From contig NZ_BMFS01000009.1 of assembly GCF_014639075.1 (NCBI RefSeq), forward strand, positions 1 to 64,000: a stretch of DNA of 64,000 nucleotides, in the 5' to 3' direction. The position numbers and the translations under genes were made by a program. This stretch comes from Glycocaulis albus. GTDB lineage: Bacteria; Pseudomonadota; Alphaproteobacteria; Caulobacterales; Maricaulaceae. The notes under the pieces are model-generated. The model had not been told where the DNA came from, searched no databases, and was given only the letters and a program-made list of their open reading frames with translations. This document shows, in pieces, positions 19,741 through 28,152 of the stretch. The number at the start of each line of letters is the position of its first letter. Positions within the stretch are counted from its first letter, which is position 1.

Positions 19741-20070
19741 TCACTCCCCCCGCTCTTTCTTCCCCCGTGCCACTTCGGTGGCGAGGGCTTCCAGCTTGTG
19801 CGTCCAGAAGCCCTTGAAGCGCGACAGCCAGTCATCAACTTGCTGCAGCGGGGCAGGTTCCAGCCGGTAGATACGGCGCGCGCCGTCCACGCGCGAGGTG
19901 GCAAAGCCTGCATCGCGCAGCACTTTGAGATGCTGGGAGACGCCGGCCTGGCTGATGCCGAATTCGGCGTGGATGACCTCCACGATCTCGCCGGAGCGCA
20001 GCTCGTTGTCGGCCAATAGTTCGAGGATGCGCCGGCGCACCGGGTCTCCCAATACGTCAAAGGCGTGCAT
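19741..20070 (-). CDS. ArsR family transcriptional regulator
   Basis: A 109-residue winged-helix repressor of the ArsR/SmtB family. The helix-turn-helix is ELRSGEIVEVIHAEFGISQAGVSQHLKVLRDAGF (about residues 23-56) and the wing is TSRVDGARRIYRLEP. It lacks the CxC metal site of metal-sensing members, placing it with the metal-independent group often encoded beside SRPBCC proteins. The start at 20070 (MHAFDVLGDPVRRRILELL) is the family-standard beginning; it lies 4 bp after the stop of the SRPBCC gene, so the pair is one operon. It probably represses that operon through the palindrome at 20737. The gene converges on rsmB with a single base between stops. Confidence 0.92.
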   Translation of the reverse strand: MHAFDVLGDPVRRRILELLADNELRSGEIVEVIHAEFGISQAGVSQHLKVLRDAGFATSRVDGARRIYRLEPAPLQQVDDWLSRFKGFWTHKLEALATEVARGKKERGE

Positions 20071-20074
20071 GGGG

Positions 20075-20713
20075 CTATTGCTCCTCGCCCTTGAAGAAGG
20101 CGGCGGTGCGGGCCGCCGCCGCGCGGGCCTCGTCTGCCTGTGCGCCGGAGGCGGTATGCGCCTCGCCCCACGCCTTGGCGGCGGCATCGACCAGATCGCG
20201 GTAATTCTGCGAGGCGAACCATTCGCCGCTCGCTTCCACCGGAGCCGTCACCTCGCCGCTGACATGCAGCGCCAGCCCGGCAAGGCCCAGATCCCAGCCG
20301 ACCCCGCCAGCGCCGGGGCCATATTTCTCTTCCCAGTCGGGATCGACCACATAGAGATGGGTCAGCTCAAGCCGGGAATGGCCATTGCCTGCATTGTGGA
20401 GCCGGAGGCTCACCCAGCTGACCTGTTCGGAGAACTCCCATGTGACGTCGAGCGTGCGCGGCGGCTCGCAGACGCTAATTTCGCCGGCCGCATTATTCTC
20501 GATCTGGAACCGGCCGCCGGGCCGGAATTCACCCGATACGGGCGAGAACCAGCGCGCGAGGCGTTCTTTCGTGGTTACCGCCTCCCACAAATCCTCGATA
20601 CTGGTGGGGTAGGTGCGGCTCGCCACAATCGCGACAGCCGGTTTGCCGTCCCGCTCCAGATTGCGCACCTCGCGGGCTGTGGCCCCGATGGCCGCTGCAA
20701 TGTCGATCTGCAT
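20075..20713 (-). CDS. SRPBCC (AHSA1/START-like) domain protein
   Basis: A 212-residue protein with a SRPBCC ligand-binding fold of the AHSA1 type. After about 25 lead residues, the domain shows AIVASRTYPTSIEDLWEAVTTKERLARWFSPVSGEFRPGGRFQ, the typical helix-grip opening, then VTWEFSEQVSWVSLRL and a C-terminal helix (YRDLVDAAAKAWGEAH). The last 30 residues are Ala-rich. Such proteins pair with ArsR regulators in many genomes, but the ligand or client is usually unknown, as here. A perfect 16-bp palindrome lies 24 bp upstream of the ATG in an AT-rich promoter. Confidence 0.85.
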   Translation of the reverse strand: MQIDIAAAIGATAREVRNLERDGKPAVAIVASRTYPTSIEDLWEAVTTKERLARWFSPVSGEFRPGGRFQIENNAAGEISVCEPPRTLDVTWEFSEQVSWVSLRLHNAGNGHSRLELTHLYVVDPDWEEKYGPGAGGVGWDLGLAGLALHVSGEVTAPVEASGEWFASQNYRDLVDAAAKAWGEAHTASGAQADEARAAAARTAAFFKGEEQ

Positions 20714-20736
20714 GCCTGTCTCCCATGATTTCGATA

Positions 20737-20752
20737 TTACTTATATAAGTAA
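20737..20752. promoter_or_regulatory. Perfect 16-bp palindrome, probable ArsR operator
   Basis: TTACTTATATAAGTAA is its own reverse complement and is extended by ATTAC...GTAAT repeats on both sides (20735-20757). It is strikingly AT-rich in this genome and sits between the divergent SRPBCC-arsR and guaA starts. ArsR family dimers bind such sites, so autoregulation is likely. Confidence 0.65.
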
Positions 20753-20825
20753 GTAATAATATGAGAGTCAAATTGAACCCACTTCCCCCCTCGCCATCGC
20801 GAAGAATCTCGGCTAATCGCTGCGC

Positions 20826-22391
20826 ATGGATATACCTGCCGAACACGAACGCGCCCTGATTGTCGATTTCGGCAGTCAGGTGACCCAGCTTATCGCACGG
20901 CGCCTGCGCGAGAGCGGCGTCTATTGCGAGGTCCATCCCTATAACCGCGCCAATGCGGAATTCGTGAAGGAATACGGCCCGAAAGCCATCATCCTCTCCG
21001 GCTCCCCGCATTCGACGAGCTGGGAGGACAGCCCGCGCGCTGATCCTTACATCTTCGAGGCAGGCGTGCCCGTGCTGGGCATCTGCTATGGCGAGCAGAC
21101 CATGTGCGCGCAGCTCGGCGGGCGGGTGGAGACATCTGACCATCGCGAGTTTGGCCGCGCCGACATCCAGATCGTGGCGGAAAGCCCGCTTCTGGCAGGC
21201 CTGGGCGAGGTGGGTGACACCGAGCGCGTATGGATGAGCCATGGCGACCGCGTGATGGCCGCTCCCGAAGGCTTCCATGTGATCGCCACCAGCCCCGGCG
21301 CGCCCTTTGCCGCCATCGCGGACGAGGCGCGCCAGTTCTATGGCGTGCAGTTCCACCCTGAAGTCGTCCACACGCCCCGCGGCGCGCTGATCCTGAAGAA
21401 CTTCACCCACGAAATCGCAGGGATGAAGGGCGACTGGACCATGGCCGCCTTCAAGGATGAGGCGATCGCCCGTATCCGCGAACAGGTGGGTTCTGGCCGG
21501 GTGATCTGCGGGCTATCGGGCGGCGTCGACTCCGCTGTTGCCGCCGTGTTGATCCACGAGGCGATTGGCGATCAGCTGGTCTGCGTCTTTGTCGATACCG
21601 GCCTGATGCGCCATGGCGAGGCCGAGGAGGTCGTCACCCTCTTCCGCGAGCATTACAATATCCCGCTGGTCGCCGCCGATGAGGGGGAGCGCTTCCTCTC
21701 CGCGCTGGACGGGATTGATGACCCGGAGAAAAAACGCAAGACCATCGGCAAGCTCTTCATCGATGTGTTCGAGGAGAAGGCAAAACTCGCTGGCGGCGCC
21801 GATTTCCTGGCCCAGGGCACACTCTACCCGGACGTGATCGAGAGCGTCAGCTTTGATGGCGGCCCGTCCGTCACCATCAAGTCCCACCATAATGTCGGCG
21901 GCCTGCCCGCGCGCATGAACATGAAGCTGGTGGAACCCTTGCGCGAACTCTTCAAGGACGAGGTGAGGGCGCTGGGCCGCGAGCTCGGCCTGCCCGAAGC
22001 CTTTGTCGGCCGCCACCCCTTCCCCGGTCCGGGCCTCGGCATCCGTATTCCGGGCGCCGTGACGAAGGAAAAGGCCGATATCCTGCGCGCCGCCGACCGC
22101 ATCTATATCGAGGAGATCAAGAAGGAAGGTCTCTATGACGTGATCTGGCAGGCCTTCGCGGTGCTGCTGCCCGTCCGCACGGTCGGCGTGATGGGCGATG
22201 AGCGCACCTATGACAGCGTTCTGGCCCTGCGCGCCGTGACGAGCGTTGACGGCATGACGGCGGACTATTTCCCCTTCGATCACGACTTTCTGGGCCGCGT
22301 CGCCACGCGCATCATCAATGAAGTGCGCGGCGTCAACCGCGTGGTCTATGACGTCACCAGCAAGCCGCCGGGGACGATTGAGTGGGAGTAG
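20826..22391 (+). CDS. guaA: GMP synthase (glutamine-hydrolysing)
   Basis: Converts XMP to GMP using ATP and glutamine-derived ammonia, the last step of guanine nucleotide synthesis. The 521-residue chain has the class I amidotransferase domain first (catalytic Cys in [10 protein letters not shown], His/Glu in [13 protein letters not shown]). Then comes the ATP-pyrophosphatase domain (PP-loop [16 protein letters not shown] at about residue 230) and the dimerisation domain ending in the invariant PPGTIEWE. All expected residues are present and the length is standard. It lies downstream of the ArsR operator region but in the opposite direction to arsR. The FitA-like antitoxin starts 49 bp after the stop. 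Confidence 0.97.
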   Translation: MDIPAEHERALIVDFGSQVTQLIARRLRESGVYCEVHPYNRANAEFVKEYGPKAIILSGSPHSTSWEDSPRADPYIFEAGVPVLGICYGEQTMCAQLGGRVETSDHREFGRADIQIVAESPLLAGLGEVGDTERVWMSHGDRVMAAPEGFHVIATSPGAPFAAIADEARQFYGVQFHPEVVHTPRGALILKNFTHEIAGMKGDWTMAAFKDEAIARIREQVGSGRVICGLSGGVDSAVAAVLIHEAIGDQLVCVFVDTGLMRHGEAEEVVTLFREHYNIPLVAADEGERFLSALDGIDDPEKKRKTIGKLFIDVFEEKAKLAGGADFLAQGTLYPDVIESVSFDGGPSVTIKSHHNVGGLPARMNMKLVEPLRELFKDEVRALGRELGLPEAFVGRHPFPGPGLGIRIPGAVTKEKADILRAADRIYIEEIKKEGLYDVIWQAFAVLLPVRTVGVMGDERTYDSVLALRAVTSVDGMTADYFPFDHDFLGRVATRIINEVRGVNRVVYDVTSKPPGTIEWE

Positions 22392-22439
22392 GGGGCAACT
22401 CCCATTGACTCCCCCCACCCCCACCTTCATGTTTTGCAC

Positions 22440-22670
22440 ATGCCCAAGCATATCCAGATACGTGAAATCCCCGAAGAGACGCACCGGGCGCTCAAAGCGC
22501 GTGCGGCGGCGGAAGGGATGAGCATGAGCGATTATCTGCGCCGACTGATCGAGCAGGATCTGAAGCGGCCCGACTGGGCATCGATCAGGGCGCGCCAGGC
22601 GTCGATGGAGCCGGTCGAGCTTCCGGTCTCCACAACCCGGATTATCCGCGAAGAGCGCGACGGACGGTGA
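22440..22670 (+). CDS. FitA/VapB-type ribbon-helix-helix antitoxin
   Basis: A 76-residue antitoxin. The N-terminal ribbon-helix-helix DNA-binding unit is HIQIREIPEETHRALKARAAAEGMSMSDYLRRLIEQ (residues about 4-40), matching FitA-like antitoxins. The C-terminal tail (PVELPVSTTRIIREERDGR) should wrap the toxin. Antitoxins of this type neutralise the PIN RNase and repress their own promoter as a complex. The ATG at 22440 is preferred over an in-frame TTG two codons earlier. The stop codon overlaps the toxin start in GTGA, the usual coupling in this class. Confidence 0.9.
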   Translation: MPKHIQIREIPEETHRALKARAAAEGMSMSDYLRRLIEQDLKRPDWASIRARQASMEPVELPVSTTRIIREERDGR

Positions 22671-23059
22671 TCGTCGTCGATGCCTCGCTGGTGGTGGATG
22701 TTGTGATATCGGCAAACGGCGGCGCCGGCCTCAGCCGCCGGCTTGAAGAGCATGGGGGCACCCTCCTTGCTCCTGAGATACTGGACCTTGAGGTATTGCA
22801 GGCGCTGCGGCGGCATAAACGGCTCGGTGCCGTCGATGCCAAGCGGGCGCGCGCCGGCCTGACCATTTTGGGAGAGCTCAACATCGAACGCTTCTCCCAT
22901 CGCTTCCTGACGGGCCGCATATGGGCGCTGCGTGATAATCTGACGGCCTACGATGCGGCCTATATAGCCCTCGCCGAGGCACTGGACGTCCCGCTCTGGA
23001 CGCGCGACACGAAGCTCGCCGCCGTTCCAGGTGTCTCCGCCCGCGTCGAAATCCTCTAG
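22667..23059 (+). CDS. PIN-domain RNase toxin (VapC/FitB type)
   Basis: A 130-residue PIN-fold endoribonuclease toxin. The acidic metal-binding residues are in place: Asp5 in VVDASL, Glu at ILDLEVLQAL, Asp in TAYDAAYIALAEAL and Asp in WTRDTKL, so it looks catalytically intact. Such toxins cleave tRNA or rRNA when the antitoxin is degraded. The GTG start overlaps the antitoxin stop, which places toxin production under translational coupling. The module sits right behind guaA; there is no sign of a mobile element around it. Confidence 0.92.
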   Translation: MIVVDASLVVDVVISANGGAGLSRRLEEHGGTLLAPEILDLEVLQALRRHKRLGAVDAKRARAGLTILGELNIERFSHRFLTGRIWALRDNLTAYDAAYIALAEALDVPLWTRDTKLAAVPGVSARVEIL

Positions 23060-23120
23060 GAGTCTAGTGGTAGCGAGCGTGACGCCGCTCAGGCATTTTC
23101 AGCCTCTGTAGCAGCGCCCT

Positions 23121-23711
23121 TCAATACGGTGTTCCGCTTTTTAGGCGCTGAGCCTGGGCCGCCTCGGTCCACCATGCCAGATCGGCGGCGAAGCGTGGAA
23201 AAGCCTTTTCCAGCGCGGCTCCGCCCTCGCAGGTAGGCTTCGCGTCGTCATCAAGCGCGTGGCGAATTCCACCCACAGCCAGCGAACTGGAAATGACGAC
23301 CATCCCCATTTCCGACAGCGTCCCGTGCCAGGAAAGCGCGGCACGCACGCCGGCCAGGCGGCCGGCTGAATAGCTGGCAATGGCCGCAGGCCGCCAGAAC
23401 CATTCTTCCAGGAAATGGTCGGTCAGGTTTTTCAGGCCCGGCTGGACGCCCCAATTATATTCGCCCGTGACGAAGACGAACGCGTCGGCGGCACGGATCT
23501 TTCCGGCCAGTTCTTCCAGCTTGGCAGGTGCCTCGCCTTCGGCATATTCCTTATACATGCGGTCCAGCATCGGCAGGTTGATGGCCCTGGCGTCGATCAG
23601 CTCGGCCTCGTTGCCGAGTTCGCTTAGCTTTCTCACCAGATAACGCGCCAGCCGGATTCCCTGCCGGTCCGCGCGATAGGAACCGTAGAAGACGAGGATT
23701 TGGTGGGTCAT
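23121..23711 (-). CDS. NADPH-dependent FMN reductase family protein
   Basis: A 196-residue flavodoxin-fold protein. The FMN phosphate loop is GSYRADRQGIRLARYL (about residues 10-25), and the second FMN segment is VTGEYNWGVQPGLKNLTDHFLEEW, matching the ArsH/SsuE/azoreductase-like superfamily (normally ...PEYNxSxPGxLKNAxD). Members reduce FMN or quinones with NADPH and may feed reduced flavin to monooxygenases or protect against quinones. The start at 23711 is fixed by AGGAG just upstream. It is divergent from the GntR regulator at 23943 and may be its target, but this is only positional. Confidence 0.85.
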   Translation of the reverse strand: MTHQILVFYGSYRADRQGIRLARYLVRKLSELGNEAELIDARAINLPMLDRMYKEYAEGEAPAKLEELAGKIRAADAFVFVTGEYNWGVQPGLKNLTDHFLEEWFWRPAAIASYSAGRLAGVRAALSWHGTLSEMGMVVISSSLAVGGIRHALDDDAKPTCEGGAALEKAFPRFAADLAWWTEAAQAQRLKSGTPY

Positions 23712-23942
23712 GTAACTCCTTTCCTGAAGCGGTCTTGTTTGATGGGGCCCTCCTTCATACCCATGAATGTAGCACGATGTCCGGCCATTCGCTGGCCGCG
23801 CCGGAGTTTCCGGACCTGTTCCCGGTATTGCCGCGGCTGGCCTTGCCCCGTGCCGTTGGCGGCACAGCCGGGCCCATAGCCTGACATTGCACGCCCGGCG
23901 GGGTAGATTTGCGTGTGATTCTTGAAGGGGCGCGTCGGGACG

Positions 23943-24725
23943 ATGGATTTCACACCGGGCATGGTTGATGCGCGGCTGCCCACGCCACTTTATCATCAGG
24001 TCTATCTGATACTGCGTGACCGGATCCGCCGGGGCGTTCTGGCGCAGGGCGATATCGTGCCGGGCGAGCAGGAGCTGGCCCGCTTGATGAACGTGTCCCG
24101 CATCACGGTGAAACGCGCGCTGAACGAGCTCGCATCGGAAGGCCTGGTCAGCCGCCATCGCGGCCGGGGAACGGTGGTTGCCGCGCCGGGCTTCTCGCCC
24201 ATGGTCAAGGGCTCGTTCGACAATCTTATCGAATCGCTGCGCCTGATGGGGCTGGAAACCCAGATCGAGCTGGTCGAGCACAGCCTGGTCAGCGCGAACG
24301 AGGAGGTGGCGGACTCCCTTGCCTTGCCGGCCGGCGCGCCGGTGAAGCGGATTATCCGCCTGCGCAAGCTGCAAGGCGAACCCTTCTCCCACCTGACCAC
24401 CTATCTGCCGGACGCGATTGCCCGCAAGATTCCGGCCGAAGCACTTGGCTCTGAACCCATGCTCGTTTTGCTGGAGAAGGCCGGAGCCGAGGTTTGCGAG
24501 GCAGAACAATGGATTACGGCTACCAGCGCGCAAGCCGATATTGCTGCCGCTCTGGACGTGCCGGCCGGGTCGCCGCTTTTATGCATCGAGCGTGTCATGC
24601 GCGACGGGGCGGGCCGGCCGGTCCAGCTGATCATGGCGTATTACCGCTCTGACCGCTTCCAGTACCATCTGAAAACCCGACGAAAGCGCCCCGCTGCCGA
24701 CAGTGCCTGGAAGCAGGAAGGCTAA
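23943..24725 (+). CDS. GntR family regulator, HutC/UTRA subfamily
   Basis: A 260-residue transcription factor. The winged helix is at residues about 15-80 (PLYHQVYLILRDRIRRGVLAQGDIVPGEQELARLMNVSRITVKRALNELASEGLVSRHRGRGTVV in overlapping parts). A UTRA effector domain follows (about 95-245) with the typical LPAGAPVKRIIRLRKLQGEPFSHLTTYLP and ending in MAYYRSDRFQYHLKT. UTRA domains bind small metabolites such as histidine derivatives or sugars. The ATG at 23943 is chosen over an in-frame TTG seven codons upstream. It is immediately upstream of the TonB receptor and ABC importer genes, so these are its likely targets. A second UTRA regulator lies at 39594. Confidence 0.92.
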   Translation: MDFTPGMVDARLPTPLYHQVYLILRDRIRRGVLAQGDIVPGEQELARLMNVSRITVKRALNELASEGLVSRHRGRGTVVAAPGFSPMVKGSFDNLIESLRLMGLETQIELVEHSLVSANEEVADSLALPAGAPVKRIIRLRKLQGEPFSHLTTYLPDAIARKIPAEALGSEPMLVLLEKAGAEVCEAEQWITATSAQADIAAALDVPAGSPLLCIERVMRDGAGRPVQLIMAYYRSDRFQYHLKTRRKRPAADSAWKQEG

Positions 24726-24752
24726 GGTCTGCACCGAGGGCCTGTATGGTTT

Positions 24753-24881
24753 TGCGTACAATATATCATTTACGGCTTCTAGCTGTGCACGACCGTTCCG
24801 CGCCCTTTGTGCAACAGGCTTGGTGCAATATACTTGGCTTATCGGAATGATGGCGTTGACAGACCGTGCGGGCTTGGTGCA
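24753..24881 (+). promoter_or_regulatory. Repeat-rich control region before the TonB receptor gene
   Basis: The 200-bp leader contains TGCGTACA (24753-24760) followed by TATATCATTTA (24762-24772). The 11-mer recurs in the leuC-like/gcdH promoter and the 8-mer recurs upstream of the ABC importer. Two exact direct repeats of GGCTTGGTGCA lie at 24817-24827 and 24871-24881. The regulator is presumably the adjacent GntR protein, by inference. Confidence 0.4.
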
Positions 24882-24929
24882 GCGTTGGGTGGTATTATAA
24901 GCCATACAAGTTGGCAGGAGGGGAGTTCC

Positions 24930-27104
24930 ATGCGCACCACCGCACTCACGACCACCGCTATCATCGCTCTGGCGATGTCGGCACCGGCACAGGCACAAGA
25001 TCAGGGCGAGCCGGCTGCCCGCTCCGGCCCGCAGCTGGAAGTCATCACCATTACCGCCCGCAAGACCGAAGAGAATCTGCAGGAGGTTCCGATCGCGGTT
25101 TCGGCCTACACCGCTGCCGAGATACAGCGCCGGGGCATCCGCAACGCGCAGGATCTCAGCTCGATCACGCCCGGGCTGAATGTGGAGCAGGACCAGGGGC
25201 GCCGTTTTGACCGCCCGGTCATCCGCGGCCAGTCGAACGTGCTGGGTGTTCCCAACGCCGCGTCATTCATTGATGGCGTGTATATCCCTGACAGCCTGTT
25301 TGCGACCGAGCTTGCCTTTGTCGACCAGATTGAGGTGATCAAGGGGCCGCAATCGGCTCTCTATGGCCGCCAGACCTTCTCCGGCGCCATCAGCTACACG
25401 ACGCGTGAGCCGTCTGATGTTTTTGAAGGGCAGCTGCGCATCACGGCTGCCGAGCATGACGAGTACAATTTCCTCGGCGCTGTAAGCGGTCCTATCGTGG
25501 ACGGCGTGCTCAGCGGCCAGATCGCGGTCAACGCCTACACCTATGGCGGTGAGTACACCAATAATGCCGTTGGTGATCCCAGCTTCGGGCGCACGATCGG
25601 TAACGAGGAGACCCTCGGCATTTCGGCGGGCCTGCGCTTTACACCGTCCGACAACCTGTCCTTCACCCTGCGCGCCACGCACGCGGAGAACGATGACGGT
25701 CACGAAGTGATGGTGCTTCAGCGGGCGTCGAACAATAACTGCTTCCTGAACACGACGAGCCGCTATTATTGCGGTGCCATCGATGTCGGACCGGAAGACA
25801 TCACGCTCAATCTCGATTCTGTTGGCGGCGGCGGCGTATCGCGTGAAACGACCCGTATCAGCCTGATTTCGGAATATGATTTCGAGAACGGCTTCACGCT
25901 GACCGCGATCAGCGGATACAATAACTCCTACGAGTCCCGCAAAGCCGATCTCGACTTCCTGCCGATTGCGGCGCTGGGCGGCGCGCTGCATGCCGATGAC
26001 CGGATCGATATCGAGAGCTTCTCGCAGGAGATCCGCATCGCCTCGCCCGTCGACCGGCGCTTCAGCTGGCTTGCCGGCCTCTACTATTACAATGGCGATA
26101 CCTGGAATGGCCGCTACCGTTTCAGCTCCGACACGCTCCAGGACAATGGTGTTGTCGGTGTGACCAACTATGCGGCCTTTGCCCTTGCCCGGTTCGACTT
26201 CACCGACCGGCTGACCGGTACTGCGGAGGTGCGTATCGCCGAGGAGGAGCTGACGCTGCAGGGCGGCGCATCGAACTTCGATCTCAGCGCCACCTATCGC
26301 AGCACCAATCCGCGCTTCACGCTGGCCTATCAGGCGGACGATTTCACCATGCTCTACGCATCGGCGGCGCGCGGTAACAAGCCGGGCGGTTTCAACGCCG
26401 ATGTACGCCTTGCCCCTGACCAGCTGTCTTATGGCGAGGAAACGGCGTGGAGCTATGAAGTTGGTGTCAAGAGCGACCTGTTCGACCAGCGCCTGCGCCT
26501 GAATGCAGCCGCCTATTTCATCGACTGGACCGGCCAGCAGCTGACCCAGAGCACGCTTGTCGGTGTCGGTGGCTCGGCCTCCTTCATCCGCAATGTCGGT
26601 GAGCTGGAAGTTCGCGGCATAGAGCTGGAAGGCGAGTTCCAGGTAACGGAAAACTGGCGCCTGCGCGGCACGTATTCCTACGCTGAGTCCGAATACACCA
26701 GCGCCTTTGACCCGGACACCAATACGCTGACGGGCAATGGTGATATCAGCGGCAATACCGCACCCAACGCCCCGCGCACCCAGTTCTCTGTGGGGACGTA
26801 TATCTGGTGGCCGATGTTTAACGAGTCGCGCGGCTTCTTTGATGCGACCTATGCCTATCGTGGCCGCAAGTTTGCCCAGGTCAGCAATCTGGCATGGGTG
26901 GACGGGCGCGATGTCGCCAATGCCCAGCTGGGCTGGGAGCTGAACCAGCACCGGGTGATCCTGTTCGGGCGCAACCTGTTCGACAATATCGAGCCGCTGG
27001 GTGTGACCCGCTATGTCGACTTCGGAGACTCCAACCGCCGTGGCTTCCTGGGCACGTTGCCGCGCGGCCGTCAGTTCGGCATCACTTACGAGATGACCTT
27101 CTGA
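24930..27104 (+). CDS. TonB-dependent outer-membrane receptor
   Basis: A 724-residue energised outer-membrane transporter. After the signal peptide (MRTTALTTTAIIALAMSAPAQA) comes a TonB box region (LEVITITARKTEENLQEVPIAVS), the plug domain (about residues 45-160, with IEVIKGPQSALYGRQTFSGAISYTTREP), and a 22-strand barrel ending in FGITYEMTF with the terminal Phe. The plug opening resembles the alphaproteobacterial receptors for organic substrates (the VPIAVSAYTAAEIQ type) rather than classical siderophore receptors. The substrate is unknown. The signal peptide and GGAGGGG ribosome-binding site set the start. Together with the downstream Dpp-type importer it forms a two-membrane uptake route for the catabolic region. 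Confidence 0.92.
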   Translation: MRTTALTTTAIIALAMSAPAQAQDQGEPAARSGPQLEVITITARKTEENLQEVPIAVSAYTAAEIQRRGIRNAQDLSSITPGLNVEQDQGRRFDRPVIRGQSNVLGVPNAASFIDGVYIPDSLFATELAFVDQIEVIKGPQSALYGRQTFSGAISYTTREPSDVFEGQLRITAAEHDEYNFLGAVSGPIVDGVLSGQIAVNAYTYGGEYTNNAVGDPSFGRTIGNEETLGISAGLRFTPSDNLSFTLRATHAENDDGHEVMVLQRASNNNCFLNTTSRYYCGAIDVGPEDITLNLDSVGGGGVSRETTRISLISEYDFENGFTLTAISGYNNSYESRKADLDFLPIAALGGALHADDRIDIESFSQEIRIASPVDRRFSWLAGLYYYNGDTWNGRYRFSSDTLQDNGVVGVTNYAAFALARFDFTDRLTGTAEVRIAEEELTLQGGASNFDLSATYRSTNPRFTLAYQADDFTMLYASAARGNKPGGFNADVRLAPDQLSYGEETAWSYEVGVKSDLFDQRLRLNAAAYFIDWTGQQLTQSTLVGVGGSASFIRNVGELEVRGIELEGEFQVTENWRLRGTYSYAESEYTSAFDPDTNTLTGNGDISGNTAPNAPRTQFSVGTYIWWPMFNESRGFFDATYAYRGRKFAQVSNLAWVDGRDVANAQLGWELNQHRVILFGRNLFDNIEPLGVTRYVDFGDSNRRGFLGTLPRGRQFGITYEMTF

Positions 27105-27115
27105 TAGGGTAGCCT

Positions 27116-27171
27116 GCGTACACCGTACGCGTATGCATTGAGGGCGCTTCCGGTCTGACGCCGGAAGCGCC
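27116..27171 (+). promoter_or_regulatory. Inverted repeat and strong hairpin between receptor and ABC importer genes
   Basis: GCGTAC-ACC-GTACGC (27116-27130) is a perfect inverted repeat and may be an operator. GGGCGCTTCCGG and CCGGAAGCGCCC (27142-27171) form a perfect 12-bp stem without a T-run, which could attenuate or protect the receptor mRNA end. Confidence 0.45.
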
Positions 27172-27228
27172 CGAATGCCCCGACAGCCAGCCTTTGACTG
27201 CGTAGCCCCGCAAGGATGAGTTCAGCCC

Positions 27229-28152
27229 GTGTCTGCCCTTAGAGGACTGCGTGATCTTGTCTTCGTCCTGCTTGCGACGATGACCGTGCTGTTCTTCCTG
27301 CTGCGCCTTACAGGCGACCCGGCAGTGGTGCTGGCCGGGGACGGCGCATCGCCCGCGCAAGTGGAGGCTATCCGGGCCGAATACGGTTTTGATGAGCCGC
27401 TTCTGGTCCAGTATGCCGTATATGCCGGCAAGCTGCTGACGCTCGATTTCGGTACCTCGCTCGCCGATGGCACGCCGGCACTGGAAAAGGCACTCATCTC
27501 CTTTCCCGCGACGCTGTTCCTTGCCGTGATGGCGCTCAGCGTGAATCTTCTCATTTCATTACCTGCCGGGCTCTGGCTCGGACAGGCGCGCTCAGGAATT
27601 GCCCGGCGTACAGTCCGGGGCATTATCACGGTGATGCAGGGCTTTCCCGGCTTCGTGATTGCCCTGCTGATGATCAACGCTTTCGCTGTAGGGCTGGAAT
27701 GGCTGCCGACGGTCGGCTTTGGCGGGCCGGCAACCTGGATACTGCCCACCCTGTCGGTCGTGTCTTTCCTGGCGCCCAAACTCATCCGGGTGATCGAGGC
27801 CAACACCTATGCAGCGCTGACGTCCAACTATGTCCGCACGGCGAAAGCCAGCGGGGCGCCGGACAATGTCATTCTCTGGCGGCATGTCGCGCCGAATGCG
27901 CTTCTGGGCGCGATAGCGCTGGTGGGGGCAGAGTTTGCCTTCATGCTGACGGGCCTTGTGGTGATCGAGACCATTTTCGCCTGGCCGGGGATTGGCTGGC
28001 TGCTGGTACAGTCAACGCTCAGTCTCGACTTTCCCGTGGTCCAGGCCGTGGTCTTCCTCATGGTAGTCGGCGTGTTCGCCACCAACGCCCTGGCCGAGCA
28101 CCTCCAGGCCGCGCTGGACCCGCGGATCGGCAATGCCAGGGGAGCGGACTGA
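27229..28152 (+). CDS. dppB: ABC transporter permease, DppB/OppB type
   Basis: Inner-membrane permease of 307 residues for a peptide/nickel/opine-class importer. It shows the family N-terminus (RLTGDPAVVLAGDGASPAQVEAIRAEYGFDEPLLVQY), six hydrophobic segments, and the cytoplasmic EAA loop YVRTAKASGAPDNVILWRHVAPNAL that docks on the ATPases. The GTG start is preceded by AAGGA at 12 nt. It is the first gene of a five-gene operon (permease, permease, ATPase, ATPase, binding protein) whose members overlap by 1-4 nt. Confidence 0.9.
   Translation: MSALRGLRDLVFVLLATMTVLFFLLRLTGDPAVVLAGDGASPAQVEAIRAEYGFDEPLLVQYAVYAGKLLTLDFGTSLADGTPALEKALISFPATLFLAVMALSVNLLISLPAGLWLGQARSGIARRTVRGIITVMQGFPGFVIALLMINAFAVGLEWLPTVGFGGPATWILPTLSVVSFLAPKLIRVIEANTYAALTSNYVRTAKASGAPDNVILWRHVAPNALLGAIALVGAEFAFMLTGLVVIETIFAWPGIGWLLVQSTLSLDFPVVQAVVFLMVVGVFATNALAEHLQAALDPRIGNARGAD

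Noticed and set aside
22440-23059. Toxin-antitoxin pair as a sign of a mobile element
   Set aside because: No integrase, transposase, direct repeats or tRNA lie nearby and base composition matches the neighbours.
23712-24533. Long N-terminal extension of the FMN reductase frame over gntR
   Set aside because: The extension is antisense to a clear GntR gene, and the true start at 23711 has AGGAG and the flavodoxin N-terminus.
25263-26951. Very long minus-strand open frame inside the TonB receptor gene
   Set aside because: It is a compositional shadow; the plus strand encodes a complete plug and barrel.
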